Counted from the first letter of the stretch, positions 1-8,025 are shown. The stretch: DNA of 64,000 nucleotides from Rhodospirillales bacterium (GCA_030744625.1 JASLQF010000068.1:1-64000); one strand, 5' to 3'. Numbers and translations: made by a program. The notes: generated by a model from the letters alone, not told the origin.

Positions 1-1
1 C

Positions 2-830
2 AAGCGCTCCTTGGCGATCGACGAGAAGGCCCTGGGGCCGGAGCACCCCGCCGTGGCCACGAGCCTCAACAACCTGGCGCTGATCTATGACGCCCAGGGC
101 CGCTACGGCGAGGCCGAGCCGCTCCATAAGCGCGCCCTGGCAATCCGCGAGAAGGCGCTTGGGCCGGAGCACCCCGACGTAGCCACGAGCCTCAACAACC
201 TGGCGGGGCTTTACCGCGACCAAGGCCGCTATGCCGAGGTCGAGCCGCTCCATAAGCGCGCCCTGGCGATCTGGGAGAAGGCGCTTGGGCTGGAGCACCC
301 CGACGTGGCCACGAGCCTCAACAACCTGGCGGAACTCTATCGTGCCCAGGGCAAGTACGCCGAGAGCGAGCCGCTCTACCAGCGCGCCCTGGCAATCCGC
401 GAGAAGGCGCTTCGGCCGGAGCACCCCGACGTAGCCACGAGCTTCAACAACCTGGCGCTGATCTATGACGCCCAGGGCCGCTACGGCGAGGCCGAGCCGC
501 TCTACAAACGCTCATTGGCGATCTGGGAGAAGGCGCTTGGGCCGGTGCACCCCGACGTGGCCACGAGCCTCAACAACCTGGCCGAGCTTTACCGCATCCA
601 GGGCAAGTACGCCGAGGCTGAGCCGCTTAACAAGCGCTCCTTGGTGATCGACGAGAAGGCCCTGGGGCCGGAGCACCCCGCCGTGGCCACGAGCCTCAAC
701 AATCTGGCGCTGATCTATGACGCCCAGGGCCGCTACGGCGAGGCCGAGCCGCTTTACAAACGCGCGCTCGCGATCTGGGAGAAGGCGCTTGGGCCGGAGC
801 ACCCCGACGTAGCCACGAGCCTGGAGAACT
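2..830 (+). repeat. 126-bp tandem coding repeats
   Basis: The TPR gene is repetitive at the DNA level as well as the protein level. Units of 126 bp recur with the shared stretches GAGAAGGC and CACGAGCCTCAACAACCTGG and differ by only a few bases. Such identity implies recent unequal exchange or gene conversion, so copy number may vary between strains and could be mis-assembled. Confidence 0.85.
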
Positions 831-937
831 ACGCCGACTTGTTACGCAAGACCGGCCGTGTCTCAGAGGCGAAAGAGATGGAGGCTCGCGCCAAGGCGAT
901 CCGCGCCAAGTACGCCAAGGAGAACCCGGCGGAGTGA
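2..937 (+). CDS. TPR-repeat protein (kinesin-light-chain-like), 5' truncated by window edge
   Basis: The reading frame is already open at base 2, so this is the C-terminal part of a longer gene whose start lies outside the window. The visible protein, about 311 residues, is at least seven copies of a 42-residue unit with the core ALGPEHPDVATSLNNLA followed by LYRxQGRYAEAEPLxKR. This is the TPR_10/TPR_12 pattern of kinesin-light-chain and NB-ARC-associated TPR proteins, which act as protein-interaction scaffolds. The last unit degenerates into a charged tail (EMEARAKAIRAKYAKENPAE). Any N-terminal effector domain such as a CHAT protease or NB-ARC ATPase would be upstream and cannot be seen. The family call is secure; the partner and role are unknown. 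Confidence 0.9.
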   Translation, partial: KRSLAIDEKALGPEHPAVATSLNNLALIYDAQGRYGEAEPLHKRALAIREKALGPEHPDVATSLNNLAGLYRDQGRYAEVEPLHKRALAIWEKALGLEHPDVATSLNNLAELYRAQGKYAESEPLYQRALAIREKALRPEHPDVATSFNNLALIYDAQGRYGEAEPLYKRSLAIWEKALGPVHPDVATSLNNLAELYRIQGKYAEAEPLNKRSLVIDEKALGPEHPAVATSLNNLALIYDAQGRYGEAEPLYKRALAIWEKALGPEHPDVATSLENYADLLRKTGRVSEAKEMEARAKAIRAKYAKENPAE

Positions 938-1084
938 CCTGAGGCGTGCGAGGTGGGGCTATGTACGGAAAGTAACTCTCTTCTGTACACGACATTTGCC
1001 GAGCACAGATCTCCGGAAACTCTCGGATCGAAATGGCGGTTTCTGAGGGGTTTTTCCGTACAGCCGATTTTAGGAATATTTTCG

Positions 1085-1262
1085 GCTTTTAGCCTTCGCC
1101 TCAAAGTCCGCTTATGGCTAAAAGCGGACGTTATAAGGGACGCTAATTTCCGTCCGCTTCTCCCCTGAAAGCGGACATACCGAGACCCAATGTCCGCTCC
1201 TGGGGCTATAGCGGACCAAATAACAGGGCGGCGTTTAGGTCCGCTCCTGACCGAAACCGGAC
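1085..1262. repeat. Cluster of four small inverted repeats (GTCCGCTT...AAGCGGAC)
   Basis: The 424-bp gap between the TPR gene and the MmgE/PrpD gene holds four hairpins spaced about 40-47 bp apart. Arms are GTCCGCTT/AAGCGGAC at 1106-1113/1122-1129 and 1152-1159/1169-1176, GTCCGCT/AGCGGAC at 1192-1198/1210-1216, and GTCCG/CGGAC at 1239-1243/1258-1262. An overlapping inverted repeat, GCTTTTAGCC (1085-1094) with GGCTAAAAGC (1116-1125), competes with the first hairpin. No protein-coding gene is seen here. Confidence 0.75.
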
Positions 1263-1361
1263 ATTGCGCGGAATGAGCCTCCGGGTGCAAAATCAGGCGA
1301 AGCAGTTCGGAAAACGAATGCGCCGCCGATTGAAGAAAGAACCCTTAGGGGGAGCACAACC

Positions 1362-2768
1362 ATGACCGCGATTACACGCCGGATTTCCGAATTTGCCGCC
1401 GGCATTTCCTTCGACGCCGTGCCGACGGAGGTCATCGAGCGCACCGGGATGCTGTTGATGGATTCCATCGGCATCGCGTTGCGCGCCCACCACGACGCCG
1501 AATCGACGCCGGGCCTGGTCCGCGCGGCGATGCGCCTCGGCCTCGACGGCGGCACCTGCGTCGCCATCGGCGACCGACGGGGCTTCACACCCCAGGGCGC
1601 GGCGCTGATCAACGGCACGTTGATCCATTCGCTTGATTTCGACGACACCCACGCGCGCTCGTCCCTGCACCCTAGCGCCCCCATCGTGCCGGCGGCGCTA
1701 GCGGCGGCCGAAATGGCCGGCGTCGATGGCGAGAAACTGGTCCCCGCCATCATTGCCGGATACGAGATCCAGACCCGCCTCAGCATGGCGCTGGGGCCCT
1801 CCGACCATTACGACCGGGGCTTCCATCCGACGGCCACCTGCGGCGTCTTCGGTGCCGCAGCGGCGGCGGGCAAGGTGTTTTGCCTCGACGCCGACGGCAT
1901 GGCCCTGGCCTTCGGCATTGCCTTGAGTCAGTCCGCCGGTTCCATGCAGTTCCTGGTCGATGGCGCCTGGACTAAGCGTTTCCACGTCGGTCACGCGGCA
2001 ATGTGCGGGCTGATGGCGGCGACGCTGGCGCACGAAGGGTTCCGTGGCGCCGCCGATCCATTCGAAGGCAAGGCCGGGTTCTTCCACGCCTATGCCCCCG
2101 ACCCGGACCCCGAAAAGGCGGTCGAGGGATTGGGCGAGGTGTGGGAGACCATGGAAACGGCGGTCAAGCCCTATCCCAGTTGCCGCTACAGCCACGCCGC
2201 TATAGATGCGCTGATCGATCTCCGCGCCGCCAACGACATCAAGCCCGAGGATGTGATGTCCGTGGAAATCGGCTTGCCGGAAACCGGATGGAAGATCATT
2301 GGCGACCCGGAAGAAGCCAAGCACGCGCCACGCGGCGTCGTCGACGGGCAGTTCTCGATGCCGTTTTGCGCCGCCGTGACGCTGCGCGAAGGGGGGATGG
2401 CCTGGGACGATTACGCTCGGCACATCGACGATGAGAAGACCCTCGAGTTGTGCCGCCGCGTCCATACGATCACTGATTCCAAGGCCGAGGCCGAGTTCCC
2501 CAATAACCTGAGCGCCGTCGCCCACGTCAAAACAACGAAGGGCGAATATGAAGCCTTCGTCGCCGTGCCAAAGGGAGAGCCCGGCAACTTCCTCAGCTCA
2601 GACGAACTGCGGGCTAAGTTCGACGGCCTGGTCGGGCCATACCTGCCGCCGGCCCGGATCGACGAGCTAGCGTCAAGGCTTTTGGCCATTCATAAGGAAG
2701 ACGACATCAATGAAGTGCTGCGCCTGACCCGGCCCGTTCCGGCCGAACTCGTGGCCGCCGGCGAGTAG
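1362..2768 (+). CDS. MmgE/PrpD family protein
   Basis: A 468-residue protein of normal family length. MmgE/PrpD proteins include 2-methylcitrate dehydratase, aconitate decarboxylase and other hydro-lyases acting on small carboxylic acids in the cytoplasm. Family features visible are MDSIGIALRAHHD near the N-terminus, LIHSLDFDDTH at about residue 87, HPTATCGVFGAAAAAGK at about 147, and KPYPSCRYSHAAIDAL at about 268. The ATG at 1362 follows a purine-rich AGGGGGAG about 8 bases upstream. It stands alone, with no prpB, prpC or acnD neighbour, so propionate metabolism is not supported and the substrate is unknown. Confidence 0.88.
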   Translation: MTAITRRISEFAAGISFDAVPTEVIERTGMLLMDSIGIALRAHHDAESTPGLVRAAMRLGLDGGTCVAIGDRRGFTPQGAALINGTLIHSLDFDDTHARSSLHPSAPIVPAALAAAEMAGVDGEKLVPAIIAGYEIQTRLSMALGPSDHYDRGFHPTATCGVFGAAAAAGKVFCLDADGMALAFGIALSQSAGSMQFLVDGAWTKRFHVGHAAMCGLMAATLAHEGFRGAADPFEGKAGFFHAYAPDPDPEKAVEGLGEVWETMETAVKPYPSCRYSHAAIDALIDLRAANDIKPEDVMSVEIGLPETGWKIIGDPEEAKHAPRGVVDGQFSMPFCAAVTLREGGMAWDDYARHIDDEKTLELCRRVHTITDSKAEAEFPNNLSAVAHVKTTKGEYEAFVAVPKGEPGNFLSSDELRAKFDGLVGPYLPPARIDELASRLLAIHKEDDINEVLRLTRPVPAELVAAGE

Positions 2769-3077
2769 AAGGACCGCCATCGCGCGCAAGGTCGCGAGAA
2801 AAAAGAGCGGGTCCTTCGGGCGAACTACGTGAGGGGAACTCCTGGATTCTGACGCCCACCGTCACCTAGGGGGTGGGGGTCGAGGCTGGCGGGGGTACCC
2901 CCCCCCTCCCTTATGGGTTCCAGGGGTCCACGCCCTTCGATTCGTGGCCGCCCCTCCCCGGTGGTCACGGGTATAGGCGGAGAAGGCATCCGCCCATTTT
3001 CAGGGATTGATGTTGGGAATCAATGCGTTGTCGTTTTGGTGCGACCGTGACCCACGTCCCGACCTACATCAACGCAT
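2769..3077. other. Intergenic region, structured but without a gene
   Basis: About 310 bp without a supportable gene. It holds an imperfect stem directly after the MmgE/PrpD stop (AAGGACC at 2770 pairing with GGTCCTT near 2810), homopolymeric C and G runs near 2900-2920, and a 9-bp inverted repeat AATGCGTTG (3022-3030) / CAACGCATT (3070-3078) overlapping the end of the next minus-strand gene. The left edge of the mobile element probably lies here, but no attachment repeat could be identified. Confidence 0.4.
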
Positions 3078-3383
3078 TCACTCGACGATGTGAATCTCGA
3101 TGTTGAGCCCGTCGGTTGGCTTGCTGACCACGCTCGCCGCCTTTCCGTGGCCTCGGTCGAGCAGCTCCCTGGCGGCCTGGACCCGGACCTTGCCGTCTGG
3201 GTGGCTGAGCAGCTCCTTGAGGGTCTTGATGGCCGCCTTGGTTTGCTTGCGCGCCAGCTCTCGGGCCTCGGGGTGGCGTGCCGGACCTCGTGGCCGACCG
3301 ACTCGCTTCTTCTCGGGCGGTAGGACCTCGGCCGCAGGCTCCTCGACGGCCACGGGCAGGGTAATCACCTCGGCATCAGTCAT
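3078..3383 (-). CDS. Small charged protein with AT-hook-like motif, mobile-element cargo
   Basis: A 101-residue hypothetical protein. The start at 3383 is chosen because GAGGAG lies 6 bases upstream; a longer frame reaches 3482 but has no ribosome site. Residues about 31-37 read KRVGRPRG, an AT-hook-like core suggesting DNA binding in the minor groove. A Lys/Arg-rich helix follows, then VRVQAARELLDRGHGKA, which looks like a single HEAT-like helix pair seen in some small phage proteins. No enzyme motif is present. It lies at the distal end of the integrated element. Function is not assigned. Confidence 0.55.
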   Translation of the reverse strand: MTDAEVITLPVAVEEPAAEVLPPEKKRVGRPRGPARHPEARELARKQTKAAIKTLKELLSHPDGKVRVQAARELLDRGHGKAASVVSKPTDGLNIEIHIVE

Positions 3384-3727
3384 GACGGTCTCCTCTGGCG
3401 CGCGTGTGTGCGACCACGTGCTGGGCAGGTCGACGTGCGCTTTCTCCCCCATCGCCGCTCCACCTCCCCGCCTCGATGCCACCAGTCCCCGTCCAGCACA
3501 CAGCAGGCTTTCTGCGACGCTCGGTGCGGATGCTGACGGGGCGATTACGGCTCCGCATACTCAACCAAGCCAATGCCGGTGACCTCCACCAGGGCGCTCA
3601 ATGCCTATTTTACCGCACGGTATATCAATACCGCACTAATTGTTTGACCTTTTCTGGAATTTTCTGGGCGTTTTACAGATGGTAAGTCGAGTGCCCGCGC
3701 CCCACATGGAGAACAGGAGGATGTTAA
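3384..3727. other. Divergent intergenic region with small operator-like palindrome
   Basis: About 340 bp between the minus-strand AT-hook-like gene and a possible plus-strand small gene. The section from about 3600 to 3680 is clearly AT-richer than its surroundings, as expected of promoters or foreign DNA. Apart from the palindrome at 3618-3633, listed separately, nothing else was recognised. Confidence 0.4.
3618..3633. promoter_or_regulatory. Inverted repeat CGGTAT-ATCA-ATACCG, candidate operator
   Basis: A perfect 6-bp inverted repeat with a 4-base spacer in an AT-rich stretch, about 95 bp upstream of the GTG at 3728. Short palindromes of this kind commonly bind dimeric HTH repressors on mobile elements. 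No regulator is paired with it here, so the role is inference. Confidence 0.35.
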
Positions 3728-3967
3728 GTGGACGTTGGTACACAGAAACCCGAAGTAGTCTTCGAGACCCCGGCGGCCTGCCCAGCCTCGACCAACGGTG
3801 TCTGCGTGGCGTTCAGTCTGTTGAAACGCATCTCCGAGGAAGGGCTCGATGTCGTCTCCGTCGTTGACCTGGCCCGCGCCATTGGCAATATCGAGTGCCA
3901 TGTCGAAAAGCGGCCCCATGAATGTCATGCGCATGATGTCCTCATGAGTACCTTGCTTCAGGCGTGA
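3728..3967 (+). CDS. Small hypothetical protein
   Basis: A 79-residue frame starting at GTG 3728, preceded by a good AGGAGG 7 bases upstream. The composition (MDVGTQKPEVVFETPAACP, then SLLKRISEEGLDVVSVVDLARAI) looks protein-like, with a plausible amphipathic helix and five cysteines. No domain is recognised. A frame also runs on the other strand (3605-3934), but its composition is poorer. It would be one of the few plus-strand genes of the element. The call rests on the ribosome site and composition only. Confidence 0.35.
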   Translation: MDVGTQKPEVVFETPAACPASTNGVCVAFSLLKRISEEGLDVVSVVDLARAIGNIECHVEKRPHECHAHDVLMSTLLQA

Positions 3968-4086
3968 TACCCGTTCCGCAATCCAAACATCTTGTCGTCG
4001 TCGGTCTTCGATTTTTCCTCTTGTCTACAAGGGCAGCGTCCCCCTCAAGGGGGCGCAAGCCCTTAGGGGGGGTATGGGGGGCAGCA

Positions 4087-4242
4087 TGGCGCATCCGTGG
4101 CGCATCCGTGGCGCACCTAAAAAACCCTTGGTTTCCGCGCCTTTCACGAAGGTCCTATAGTGAACCGTGACGCACCGTGGCGCACACAACGTGGCGCAAT
4201 GATTTCAATGACTTACAGACAACTGTGGCGCACCGTGGCGCA
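4087..4242 (+). repeat. Iteron-like array of TGGCGCA repeats
   Basis: Seven exact TGGCGCA heptamers, plus one TGACGCA, lie in 156 bp, all in the same orientation, at 4087, 4098, 4109, 4168 (variant), 4178, 4192, 4226 and 4236. The first three are spaced exactly 11 bp, one helical turn; most extend to CCGTGGCGCA. They sit in a gene-free stretch (3968-4345) just beyond the end of the RepA-like ATPase operon. Direct repeats in helical phase next to a replication-type ATPase are the hallmark of iteron origins, so an origin or initiator-binding site is likely. No initiator gene is proven. Confidence 0.6.
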
Positions 4243-4345
4243 GCATCAAAAATGTATTTCCGCGTCGAGGTTCGCTTCGTGATACGCCCTCAATGTTGCG
4301 GATGCGGCGCGCATCAACGTCAGGTCGAGACCATCCAGGGCAAAG

Positions 4346-4549
4346 CTAATGAACATCAAGAGTGGCGCCGTATAGTTCGTCGAGGTGGTAGCGCAACTCC
4401 TGCCACCATCCGTCGGCGGTCATGAAATGGACAATCTTCGGACCGATTTCTTGCCACAGGGCCGTGGCTTCAGGCTTGTCGATGCCCTCTCGGTACATGA
4501 TGTAGTCGATAGCGTCGGCGGTCGGAATGGTCGCCTTGAGGTCTTCCAT
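4346..4549 (-). CDS. Small hypothetical protein of the mobile element
   Basis: A 67-residue acidic protein. The start at 4549 is supported by AAGGAG 6 bases upstream; a longer frame to 4603 lacks a ribosome site. It contains MYREGIDKPEATALWQEIGP and ends GATLDVH, a mostly helical profile without cysteines or membrane segments. It is the last gene of the minus-strand run that starts with the excisionase-like gene and lies 72 bp after the RepA-like ATPase. No family is recognised. Confidence 0.5.
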   Translation of the reverse strand: MEDLKATIPTADAIDYIMYREGIDKPEATALWQEIGPKIVHFMTADGWWQELRYHLDELYGATLDVH

Positions 4550-4621
4550 CGTTTTCTCCTTCATCTTTGGGGATGGCTTTCTCATTTCGAAATGGTGGTT
4601 CATCGTCTTCAGTTTTCACTC

Positions 4622-5800
4622 TCACAATTTGCCGTCGTCGTTCACCTTTGTCGGGGCACGCATGATGCCTCTCGCAGGGTGCCGGTTGGCTTTCCGAAAT
4701 GGCGTGCCGACGATGATGGTGCCGTCGTTGAACAACCGGGTCATGACCCCCTCGAAGGCGCGCTTCTTGACGCCCACGGCCTCGGGCATGGTTGCCATGA
4801 TCTTCGGACCGTAATTCCCGGCTCGGTTCGAATCGCTGAGCGCGCGGCCTTGAACCGTCGTGGCGTCCAGGCACTCCAAAAAGATTTTCTCGACGCGGCG
4901 GTCGTCCATCGCCTTGAGGGTGCCGGTGGGTTCATGCTCGCGAACGAACGCGCCGTCGCGCCAGCGCACCATGATTTCGTCGCCGCTCCGGGCGTAATTC
5001 GATTTCATGCGCTTGAGCACGCGTACGTCCTCGGCGTCGGTGTCGGCGTCACGGTCCTTGGGGCGCGATAAGAACAGGCGGCTGCGGCAGGCGTTCGACC
5101 AGGCCGTGCTGCCGCTTGTTCCAGCGCCGGTTTTCAGCCCATCAAGGCTCGGGTGGGCGCATACCACCACGGCGCCGTCGATGTCGCGGGCGAGTTGCGT
5201 CAGCGCCTTGATAAACCGCCGAGCGTGCTTGCGCTCGTTCTCTCGGCCGTCGAAGACATCGTGCAAGCTGTCGAAAATTACAAGCTGGCACCCCATGTCG
5301 GACGCGAAGTCGTGAATTTGCTGGTAGAGCGGGGTGACTTCGGGCGGCTCGTCATCGAATCGATGGAAGGTCATCAGGGAGTTTTCATCGTCGATGCGTG
5401 GAATGAAGCTCAGCTTGTCCAGATCCTCGAAGTCGATGTCGTAGAGGCTATTGATGGCCAACTGGCGCCGGTGCAATTCGTCGCCTTCGTCCTCGCAGGA
5501 GACCATCAGCGCCTTCACGGACATCACCTCCATGTCGAGCCACTTGCCACCCGTCGCGCAGGCCGTCGCCAACTGCATCGCCAACAGGCTCTTGCCGAGC
5601 CCACCGTCGCCGTAGAGGAGCGTGGTCGTGCCGAGCGGCACCCAGCCCGGCACAATCCAACGCCGTTCGGGCACAGGCCGCTCTGCCCACGTGATCGGGT
5701 CGATGGCGCCAGGCAATTTGGGGGCGATGTAATCTCGATTGGGCGCCTGCGGTGCGTGGCGCTGTCTGGCCTCGGCAAGAGGTATGCGGTCCCTGTTCAT
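4622..5800 (-). CDS. RepA-like / AAA_25 RecA-fold ATPase of the mobile element
   Basis: A 392-residue P-loop ATPase. Walker A is GDGGLGKS at residues 64-71. A catalytic-type acidic segment (SCEDEGDEL) follows at 101-109, Walker B is LVIFDSLHD at about 173-181, and VVVCAHPS resembles the sensor strand. This order is typical of the AAA_25/RepA group, relatives of the hexameric plasmid helicase RepA and of KaiC/RecA folds. The C-terminal 100 residues look like a small winged-helix region. The start overlaps the upstream gene by 4 bases (ATGA), so the two are translationally coupled. With the nearby iteron-like array it may drive replication of an excised form. Helicase activity is inferred from family. 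Confidence 0.82.
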   Translation of the reverse strand: MNRDRIPLAEARQRHAPQAPNRDYIAPKLPGAIDPITWAERPVPERRWIVPGWVPLGTTTLLYGDGGLGKSLLAMQLATACATGGKWLDMEVMSVKALMVSCEDEGDELHRRQLAINSLYDIDFEDLDKLSFIPRIDDENSLMTFHRFDDEPPEVTPLYQQIHDFASDMGCQLVIFDSLHDVFDGRENERKHARRFIKALTQLARDIDGAVVVCAHPSLDGLKTGAGTSGSTAWSNACRSRLFLSRPKDRDADTDAEDVRVLKRMKSNYARSGDEIMVRWRDGAFVREHEPTGTLKAMDDRRVEKIFLECLDATTVQGRALSDSNRAGNYGPKIMATMPEAVGVKKRAFEGVMTRLFNDGTIIVGTPFRKANRHPARGIMRAPTKVNDDGKL

Positions 5801-6357
5801 GCCGCCACCCTCCTCGGGACCGTGAGCCGAGGCCCGCGTTTCTCTCGAAGGCGGCGCTCGATGTCGTCGCCGTGGTCAACGTCCTCGGCGACGATCTCGC
5901 CGACGCAACGGAGGATCGGTAGGGCCAACGGCCAGTTGAGGACGACGGCGCCCTGGCACCCCATCCGAAGCCATTGGAAAGGCGAGCGCCAGAGCGACAG
6001 CGGTTCGCGGCAGCCCATAGCCCTCAGCACCGCGTCCTCGCCGAGGAGCCGCGTGACGCGGCGCCGTCGCCACCACCTATCAGGGCGCACCGGATACCAC
6101 GCGATTAAATCCTCCAGGCCGTCGTCGAGAAGATCGGCGCCGATGATGAGAGCGTTCTGGTCGTCAACGTCATGGTCGGCCAACTCGAAGGCGCCTTCTC
6201 GGAACGTCTCGATGGGGTGCAGGCCGAAGCGTCCGCCGATGCCAATGTCCGTCATCAGCGTCCGGCTATGGACGCCAGCCTTTGCCAAGAGCTTTAGATG
6301 CCGACCATGAACGCGATCAGCTGCGGCGGCGAGTTCGGCTACGATGTGCCTGCTCAC
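5797..6357 (-). CDS. Hypothetical protein of the mobile element
   Basis: A 186-residue protein of unknown function. It begins MSRHIVAELAAAADRVHGR and is rich in Arg, Trp and acidic residues, with a basic WWRRRR patch near residue 95 and a hydrophobic segment AVVLNWPLALPILRCVGEIVAE near 140 that is probably buried rather than transmembrane. It is coupled at both ends: its start overlaps the gene at 6354 by 4 bases, and its stop overlaps the ATPase start by 4 bases. This tight packing suggests a replication or maintenance role with the ATPase. No named domain could be recognised. Confidence 0.6.
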   Translation of the reverse strand: MSRHIVAELAAAADRVHGRHLKLLAKAGVHSRTLMTDIGIGGRFGLHPIETFREGAFELADHDVDDQNALIIGADLLDDGLEDLIAWYPVRPDRWWRRRRVTRLLGEDAVLRAMGCREPLSLWRSPFQWLRMGCQGAVVLNWPLALPILRCVGEIVAEDVDHGDDIERRLREKRGPRLTVPRRVAA

Positions 6358-6725
6358 GGTGCCACCTCCCCGATGTCAGCGCCAACGACCTGGCTGCAGC
6401 TCGCCCAGGACATTTGCATGCGGATGGCATTCGCCTCAGCAACAGCGGCAGGCGCTCCTCGGACCACGCTGTCGAGATGATGGGCGATGGCGCGCCGTGC
6501 AGTGTCCGCGAGCAGGCCGTCGACGACATATCCGAGGGAGCGCCATGGCGCCGGGCCGGGCACCTGGTCGCCGCCAGCGCGGTCATCACCAGCGCGCAAC
6601 GCTTGAATGTTTGCGGGCCGGAGCTTATCGTCCGGTTTATCGATGCGTCCCGCTTCGGCGAGATCAGAAGCCCCGTATGCCGCGTCCACGGCATCGGGGC
6701 TTCGTCGTTCATCGGGCGGGCGCAT
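6354..6725 (-). CDS. Hypothetical protein of the mobile element
   Basis: A 123-residue frame between the excisionase-like gene and the 186-residue gene. It overlaps the former by 17 bp and the latter by 4 bp. The coupling pattern supports it over a competing minus-strand frame of similar size (6317-6712). The protein is acidic and Ala-rich with no recognised motif; the helical segment DGLLADTARRAIAHHLDSVV may be a dimerisation helix. Function unknown. Confidence 0.5.
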   Translation of the reverse strand: MRPPDERRSPDAVDAAYGASDLAEAGRIDKPDDKLRPANIQALRAGDDRAGGDQVPGPAPWRSLGYVVDGLLADTARRAIAHHLDSVVRGAPAAVAEANAIRMQMSWASCSQVVGADIGEVAP

Positions 6726-6930
6726 CAGGCGCCTCCACCGCGCCGCCGCCTTCTGGCACGTACTCGGGCAGGTTTTTGAGGCACTCCTCCGCGTCCTCGT
6801 GCAGAATGATGGTCGACCTTCCGCGCTTGCGAGCCCTAAGTTTCCCGCTGTTAATCATCTTATAAATTGACGAGCGACGACCCACGCCTTTGTCGGCGAG
6901 TTCATTGATGGTGTAGGCCAATTTTTCCAT
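6709..6930 (-). CDS. Excisionase-like helix-turn-helix protein (AlpA/MerR-type)
   Basis: A 73-residue DNA-binding protein. Residues 1-55 read as the HTH_17 excisionase family: a short strand and helix (YTINELADKGVG), a recognition helix (SSIYKMINSGKLRARKRG) and the closing TIILHEDAEECL. Such proteins bend DNA at attachment sites to direct excision, or activate element genes. GGAGG lies about 6 bases before the ATG. It is the first gene of a coupled minus-strand operon leading to the RepA-like ATPase and is separated from the integrase unit by a terminator. The Pro/Ala-rich tail is dispensable-looking. Confidence 0.8.
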   Translation of the reverse strand: MEKLAYTINELADKGVGRRSSIYKMINSGKLRARKRGRSTIILHEDAEECLKNLPEYVPEGGGAVEAPDAPAR

Positions 6931-6989
6931 TGTGTGCCTCCGTTCACAGGTAACTGTGGGAGACCAAAATTTAGGGGGTATTGGGGGGG

Positions 6990-7037
6990 TCGTAAAAATG
7001 GGACAGGGTTGATTAATTCTAGTCGAGATGTCCCATT
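6990..7037 (-). terminator. Rho-independent terminator of the integrase transcription unit
   Basis: On the minus strand a 9-bp stem (AATGGGACA / TGTCCCATT, arms 7029-7037 and 6997-7005 on plus coordinates) is followed directly by a T5 run. It overlaps the stop of the 7036-8025 gene and ends the integrase unit before the excisionase-like operon begins. Confidence 0.6.
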
Positions 7038-8025
7038 ATCGGCGGTTTCGCTGCCAAGTCTTAGTAATTGCTTCCTCGGATTTCGGAATGCCGAGAACGT
7101 CGAGGACGGCTTTCGCAAAGCGCAGACCAGGGCCATACGGCGGTCCACCCTTTGGAAACCGGGACCTACCGAACTGTGCGGCAAAATGCTGCTCGTAGAC
7201 CTCGGGCAGCTTCTCACCGATGAGCCATGCTTCCGCCGAGGGGCCACCGGGTGGCCAGTCCTCGTAATCAGGCTCCTGCATTTCTTCGAGCGCCGTCTTA
7301 GCCAAAACGTGGAGAAGCCCGGCACCCTCTGCCGCCCGCAAGACTGCCTCGGCCTCGCCATAGTCGATGACCTTCTCGCCGCTGTCGGACTGGTAGGGTG
7401 TCGGTTTCAAGCCGGGGAAGGGGTGCGGGTCACCGAGTTCTCGCAGCTCTCTGCGCGCTTCCCGGAAGGGCCGCCGCAGTTTATGCCGCAGTTTATCGCG
7501 CTCCTTGTTCGAGGACGCCTCATATAATTCGCGTTGAAGTTCACGCAATTGCTCCTGTAGAGGCTTCGCCCGCTTTGTCCACTGGACCGCCTCGCGTTCT
7601 GCATAGATGCCCGCCTGGCGCGTCAAGGCCGAGTAGAGGTATGGCTGCGTGTGACGAATGTCTTTGCCTTCAACGACGCCCAACGCCTTCGCCAATCGTC
7701 CGGCGTGTTTCCCAATCTCTTCAAGAGACTTTCGTGTTTTGGATGCAGATGGTGGGGCGTCATACAGCACACGCCACATCTCAAGAAGTTCAGCGGCCTC
7801 CTCCAGGTCGTCGGCCAGCTCCTCCGGGCTTGTCGCCAATGGCTTCGCTACCTTTTCGACAATCCCTGAAACCGTGTTTTCGTCGAATTTCAAGCGCACC
7901 TCCGGCGCTGAACCGGCCTTGTCGGGGGCGACCTCATCGCCTGCCAAACTCGATTCTATTTCTTCCGACCGCCGATAGCGACGACCTTCCCGGCCTTCGC
8001 CTCGGTGCCGCAGAATCTGGACCAT
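7036..8025 (-). CDS. Hypothetical charged helical protein downstream of integrase
   Basis: Up to 329 residues, overlapping the integrase 3' end by 70 bp. The start is uncertain: the ATG at 8025 has only a weak ribosome site, and an in-frame TTG at 7947 lies just past the integrase stop. The middle third is strongly charged and probably coiled-coil (KPLQEQLRELQRELYEA, then RKLRRPFREARRELREL). The N-terminal part has an acidic helical stretch (ELADDLEEAAELLEMW). The C-terminus has PFPGLKPTPY and GGPPYGPGLRF segments of unknown meaning. No catalytic motif. Cotranscribed with the integrase and ended by a terminator. Cargo of unknown function. Confidence 0.6.
   Translation of the reverse strand: MVQILRHRGEGREGRRYRRSEEIESSLAGDEVAPDKAGSAPEVRLKFDENTVSGIVEKVAKPLATSPEELADDLEEAAELLEMWRVLYDAPPSASKTRKSLEEIGKHAGRLAKALGVVEGKDIRHTQPYLYSALTRQAGIYAEREAVQWTKRAKPLQEQLRELQRELYEASSNKERDKLRHKLRRPFREARRELRELGDPHPFPGLKPTPYQSDSGEKVIDYGEAEAVLRAAEGAGLLHVLAKTALEEMQEPDYEDWPPGGPSAEAWLIGEKLPEVYEQHFAAQFGRSRFPKGGPPYGPGLRFAKAVLDVLGIPKSEEAITKTWQRNRR

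Noticed and set aside
2-830. Regular repeats considered as a CRISPR array
   Set aside because: The 126-bp units are open coding sequence for TPR helices without unique spacers.
1362-2768. Assignment of the MmgE/PrpD gene as 2-methylcitrate dehydratase (prpD)
   Set aside because: No prpB, prpC or acnD neighbours and the family has many other activities.
2930-2965. CCACG...TTCGATT...CGTGG resembling a tRNA T-arm, possible attachment site
   Set aside because: The loop is 10 rather than 7 bases, and no acceptor stem, anticodon arm or CCA end could be built around it.
3605-3934. Minus-strand 109-codon frame opposite the small gene at 3728
   Set aside because: No ribosome site and poorer composition than the plus-strand frame with AGGAGG.
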